7,367 nt of DNA from Chitinophagaceae bacterium (GTDB lineage Bacteria; Bacteroidota; Bacteroidia; Chitinophagales; Chitinophagaceae). Position numbers and translations under genes: made by a program. The notes below the pieces were generated by a model. The model was not told the origin of the DNA and searched no databases. It was given only the letters and a program-made list of their open reading frames with translations. Positions 5,859 to 7,367 of the stretch are shown here, one piece after another. The DNA is taken from positions 1 to 7,367 of the forward strand of contig JAGOUF010000103.1 of NCBI GenBank assembly GCA_018061385.1. Direction: 5' to 3'. Within the stretch, counting starts at the first letter, position 1. Every line of letters begins with the position of its first letter.

Positions 5859-5964
5859 ATAATTTCACACAAAGCTGCAAAGTCTACGAAGTACACAAAA
5901 TGTTTTGTATGAATTACGATCTCTTTGTGGCTTGATACTCTTAATAAGCTTTGTGTGAAATTAT
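5859..5964. repeat. 106-bp inverted-repeat (MITE/REP-like) element between convergent genes
   Basis: ATAATTTCACACAAAGCT (5859-5876) has a perfect 18-nt inverted copy at 5947-5964. Further inside, GCAAAG (5877-5882) can pair with CTTTGT (5923-5928), and ACAAAA-TG-TTTTGT (5895-5908) forms another small hairpin. The left half repeats a loose pattern of ACAAAG/GCAAAG/ACGAAG/ACAAAA, like the 'CACAAAG..ACGAAG' tracts I recall from Bacteroidota intergenic DNA. The element fills almost the whole 111-nt gap between the asd stop and the stop of the convergent transporter gene. It could act as a bidirectional transcription barrier, although the flanking T-runs are short. It encodes no ORF. TTT flanks both ends, which is too short and common to count as a target duplication. 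Confidence 0.7.
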
Positions 5965-5965
5965 T

Positions 5966-6889
5966 TTACATTCCTTCTGTATCTGGCAATGATTGTAGCA
6001 CTTGTCTTTTCATGGCTTTATTAACTAAATAAACGCCAATTAGTGTAATTATTGTACCAATAATCAATCGTAATGTAATGTGTTCGTTTAATAAAAAAGT
6101 GCCAATTGAAATTGCAATTATAGGATTTATGTAAGCATATATAGAAGCCAATGCAACAGGTAAATGTTTCATGCTATATATAAAAGCAACAAAAGCAATA
6201 ATAGAACCTGCAAAAGTTAAGTAGGCAATAGCAGCCCAAGATGCAGTAGGAATTGCTGAAATTTGAATATAGCTACCTGAGCCGTAACTTATAATAAACA
6301 TAAGGCAACTACCAAATAACATTTGCCAACCCAACCCAAAATATGGATTGATATTTACCTTTTGCTTTGATATGCTTATAGTGCTATAACTCCAAGAAAT
6401 TGTTGCAATACCCGCCAATAAAAGTCCAATAAAATACCCATCTGTTTTTGTGCCAAATGCACTTTCATAAAACACAACACCAATACCTACAATACCCAAC
6501 AAAATACCAATTACGGCAGCTAGGTTTATGTTTTTGTTGTTGTAAAAAAAGTATTCAATTAATACAACACACAATGGATACAATGCACCAATAAGTGCAC
6601 CTAAGCCACTAGGTATATATTGTAAGCTCCAAGTACTAAAACCGTTGGCAAATACAAAAGTAAAAATGGATAGAAAAAACAATTGTTTCAATTGCTTTTT
6701 AGTGGGTAAGGGTTGTTTACGCACCAACATAAAAAAAGAAATAAACAATGTTCCACCAATAAATTGACGAATGGCAGCTAACTGTAATGCTGGCATTCCG
6801 GTTACGCCAAACTTCATAGCAACCCATGTAGTACCCCAAACAATTGATGTAACACATAAAGCTAAATAGGCTTTTTGTTTGGAGTTCAT
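5966..6889 (-). CDS. DMT-superfamily (EamA-type) transporter
   Basis: A 307-residue inner-membrane protein with about ten hydrophobic helices, near residues 8-26, 34-56, 70-86, 93-112, 120-143, 153-172, 184-203, 214-236, 242-265 and 270-290. They are arranged as two EamA repeats (about 8-140 and 150-290). Typical family features are the VWGTTWVAMKFGV segment in helix 1, Arg41 in the AIRQF stretch of helix 2, and FLLNEHITL (265-273) in the position of the usual LGE loop of the second repeat. Members export or take up amino acids, nucleobases or other metabolites; the substrate cannot be predicted here. The ATG at 6887-6889 lies 15 nt behind the purH stop on the same strand, so it is probably read through from purH. 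That hints at, but does not establish, a purine-related substrate. Length and domain content are normal. Confidence 0.9.
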   Translation of the reverse strand: MNSKQKAYLALCVTSIVWGTTWVAMKFGVTGMPALQLAAIRQFIGGTLFISFFMLVRKQPLPTKKQLKQLFFLSIFTFVFANGFSTWSLQYIPSGLGALIGALYPLCVVLIEYFFYNNKNINLAAVIGILLGIVGIGVVFYESAFGTKTDGYFIGLLLAGIATISWSYSTISISKQKVNINPYFGLGWQMLFGSCLMFIISYGSGSYIQISAIPTASWAAIAYLTFAGSIIAFVAFIYSMKHLPVALASIYAYINPIIAISIGTFLLNEHITLRLIIGTIITLIGVYLVNKAMKRQVLQSLPDTEGM

Positions 6890-6904
6890 GTACTAAATAT
6901 TTTA

Positions 6905-7367
6905 CTAATGCTTAAAATGACGCATACCTGTAATAACCATTGCTAAATTATGTTGAACAGCATAGTCAATACTGTCTTTATCTCTTATACTTCCTCCTGG
7001 TTGAATAAAAACTTTAACACCTGCTTCGTGAGCAATGCTTACACAATCGTTAAAAGGAAAAAAAGCATCACTTGCTAAAACTGCACCTTGTAAACTAAAA
7101 TTAAATTGCTTAGATTTTTCAATAGCCTGACGTAAAGCATCAATCCTAGAAGTTTGTCCACAACCCTTGCCAATGAGTTGTTTATTTTTAATTAAAGCAA
7201 TGGCATTGCTTTTTAAATGTTTGCAAACCAAATTGGCAAATATTAAATCATTTTTTTCGACTACTGTTGTTGTTCTTCCTCCAACTTCTTTCCATTCTAT
7301 AAAATTACCATCATCGTTTTGTTGAGAAAGAGTTCCATTAAGAAGGCTTTTTGTTTGTACCGAGTTT
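6905..7367 (-). CDS. purH: Bifunctional purine biosynthesis protein PurH, C-terminal part (5' partial)
   Basis: The last 153 or so residues of the AICAR formyltransferase domain of PurH, which makes FAICAR from AICAR and 10-formyl-THF; its missing N-terminal domain would close FAICAR to IMP. The frame is open to the right edge, and codons between 7232 and 7366 read on as PurH sequence (FIEWKEVGGRTTTVVEKNDL), so the TTG at 7229-7231 is internal. Diagnostic blocks are VCKHLKSNAIAL (with the Asn that binds substrate in the family), GKGCGQTSRIDALRQA, GAVLASDAFFPF, IQPGGSIRDKDSIDYA and the terminal TGMRHFKH with its conserved Arg. The stop is TAG at 6905-6907. The EamA transporter gene follows after 15 nt. 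There is no sign of frameshift or decay in the visible part. Confidence 0.96.
   Translation of the reverse strand, partial: NSVQTKSLLNGTLSQQNDDGNFIEWKEVGGRTTTVVEKNDLIFANLVCKHLKSNAIALIKNKQLIGKGCGQTSRIDALRQAIEKSKQFNFSLQGAVLASDAFFPFNDCVSIAHEAGVKVFIQPGGSIRDKDSIDYAVQHNLAMVITGMRHFKH

Noticed and set aside
7229..7231. TTG as a start codon for a short 108-residue gene
   Set aside because: The upstream codons to the right edge continue recognisable PurH sequence, so the gene is a partial purH and not a small ORF.

Overview
The window looks like chromosomal housekeeping DNA from an AT-rich member of the Bacteroidota, most likely of the Chitinophagia/Sphingobacteriia type. The grounds are the low G+C, A-rich translation-start regions in place of Shine-Dalgarno sites, a pair of exported LVIVD-repeat proteins of a kind common in that phylum, and the subfamily character of RpiB, the M28 peptidase and Asd. 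No phage, transposase, CRISPR, tRNA or rRNA signal is visible.

Layout. (1) Positions 1-1071 (+) hold the C-terminal two thirds or so of a FAD-dependent amine-oxidase/UDP-galactopyranose-mutase-like oxidoreductase, cut by the left edge. (2) It meets tail to tail, with a 4-nt overlap, a two-gene minus-strand unit (2351 down to 1068) encoding two exported LVIVD-repeat proteins that together resemble one longer LVIVD protein. (3) A 72-nt divergent gap separates these from rpiB (2424-2882, +) and a secreted PA-domain M28 metallopeptidase (2923-4464, +). (4) A 400-nt non-coding stretch (4465-4864) precedes asd (4865-5854, +), aspartate-semialdehyde dehydrogenase. (5) A 106-bp inverted-repeat element fills the gap between asd and a convergent DMT/EamA transporter (5966-6889, -). 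That gene follows closely behind the 3' end of purH (6905-7367, -), which is cut by the right edge.

The most interesting region is the asd leader. A 15-codon ORF (MMNNKHIKITKKQPL) made largely of aspartate-family residues (Lys, Asn, Met, Ile, Thr) ends exactly at the 5' arm of a nested hairpin. That hairpin is mutually exclusive with a strong intrinsic terminator about 45 nt downstream. This is the architecture of a ribosome-mediated transcription attenuator, and it sits upstream of the gene at the branch to lysine, threonine and methionine. The pairing is read directly from the sequence; the regulatory function is inferred. Between the terminator and asd lie a Bacteroidota-style intergenic repeat, a perfect 8-bp hairpin and a six-G tract just before the start codon.

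The other genes are ordinary metabolism (pentose phosphate, purine and aspartate-family synthesis), transport and envelope functions, with no single pathway linking them.
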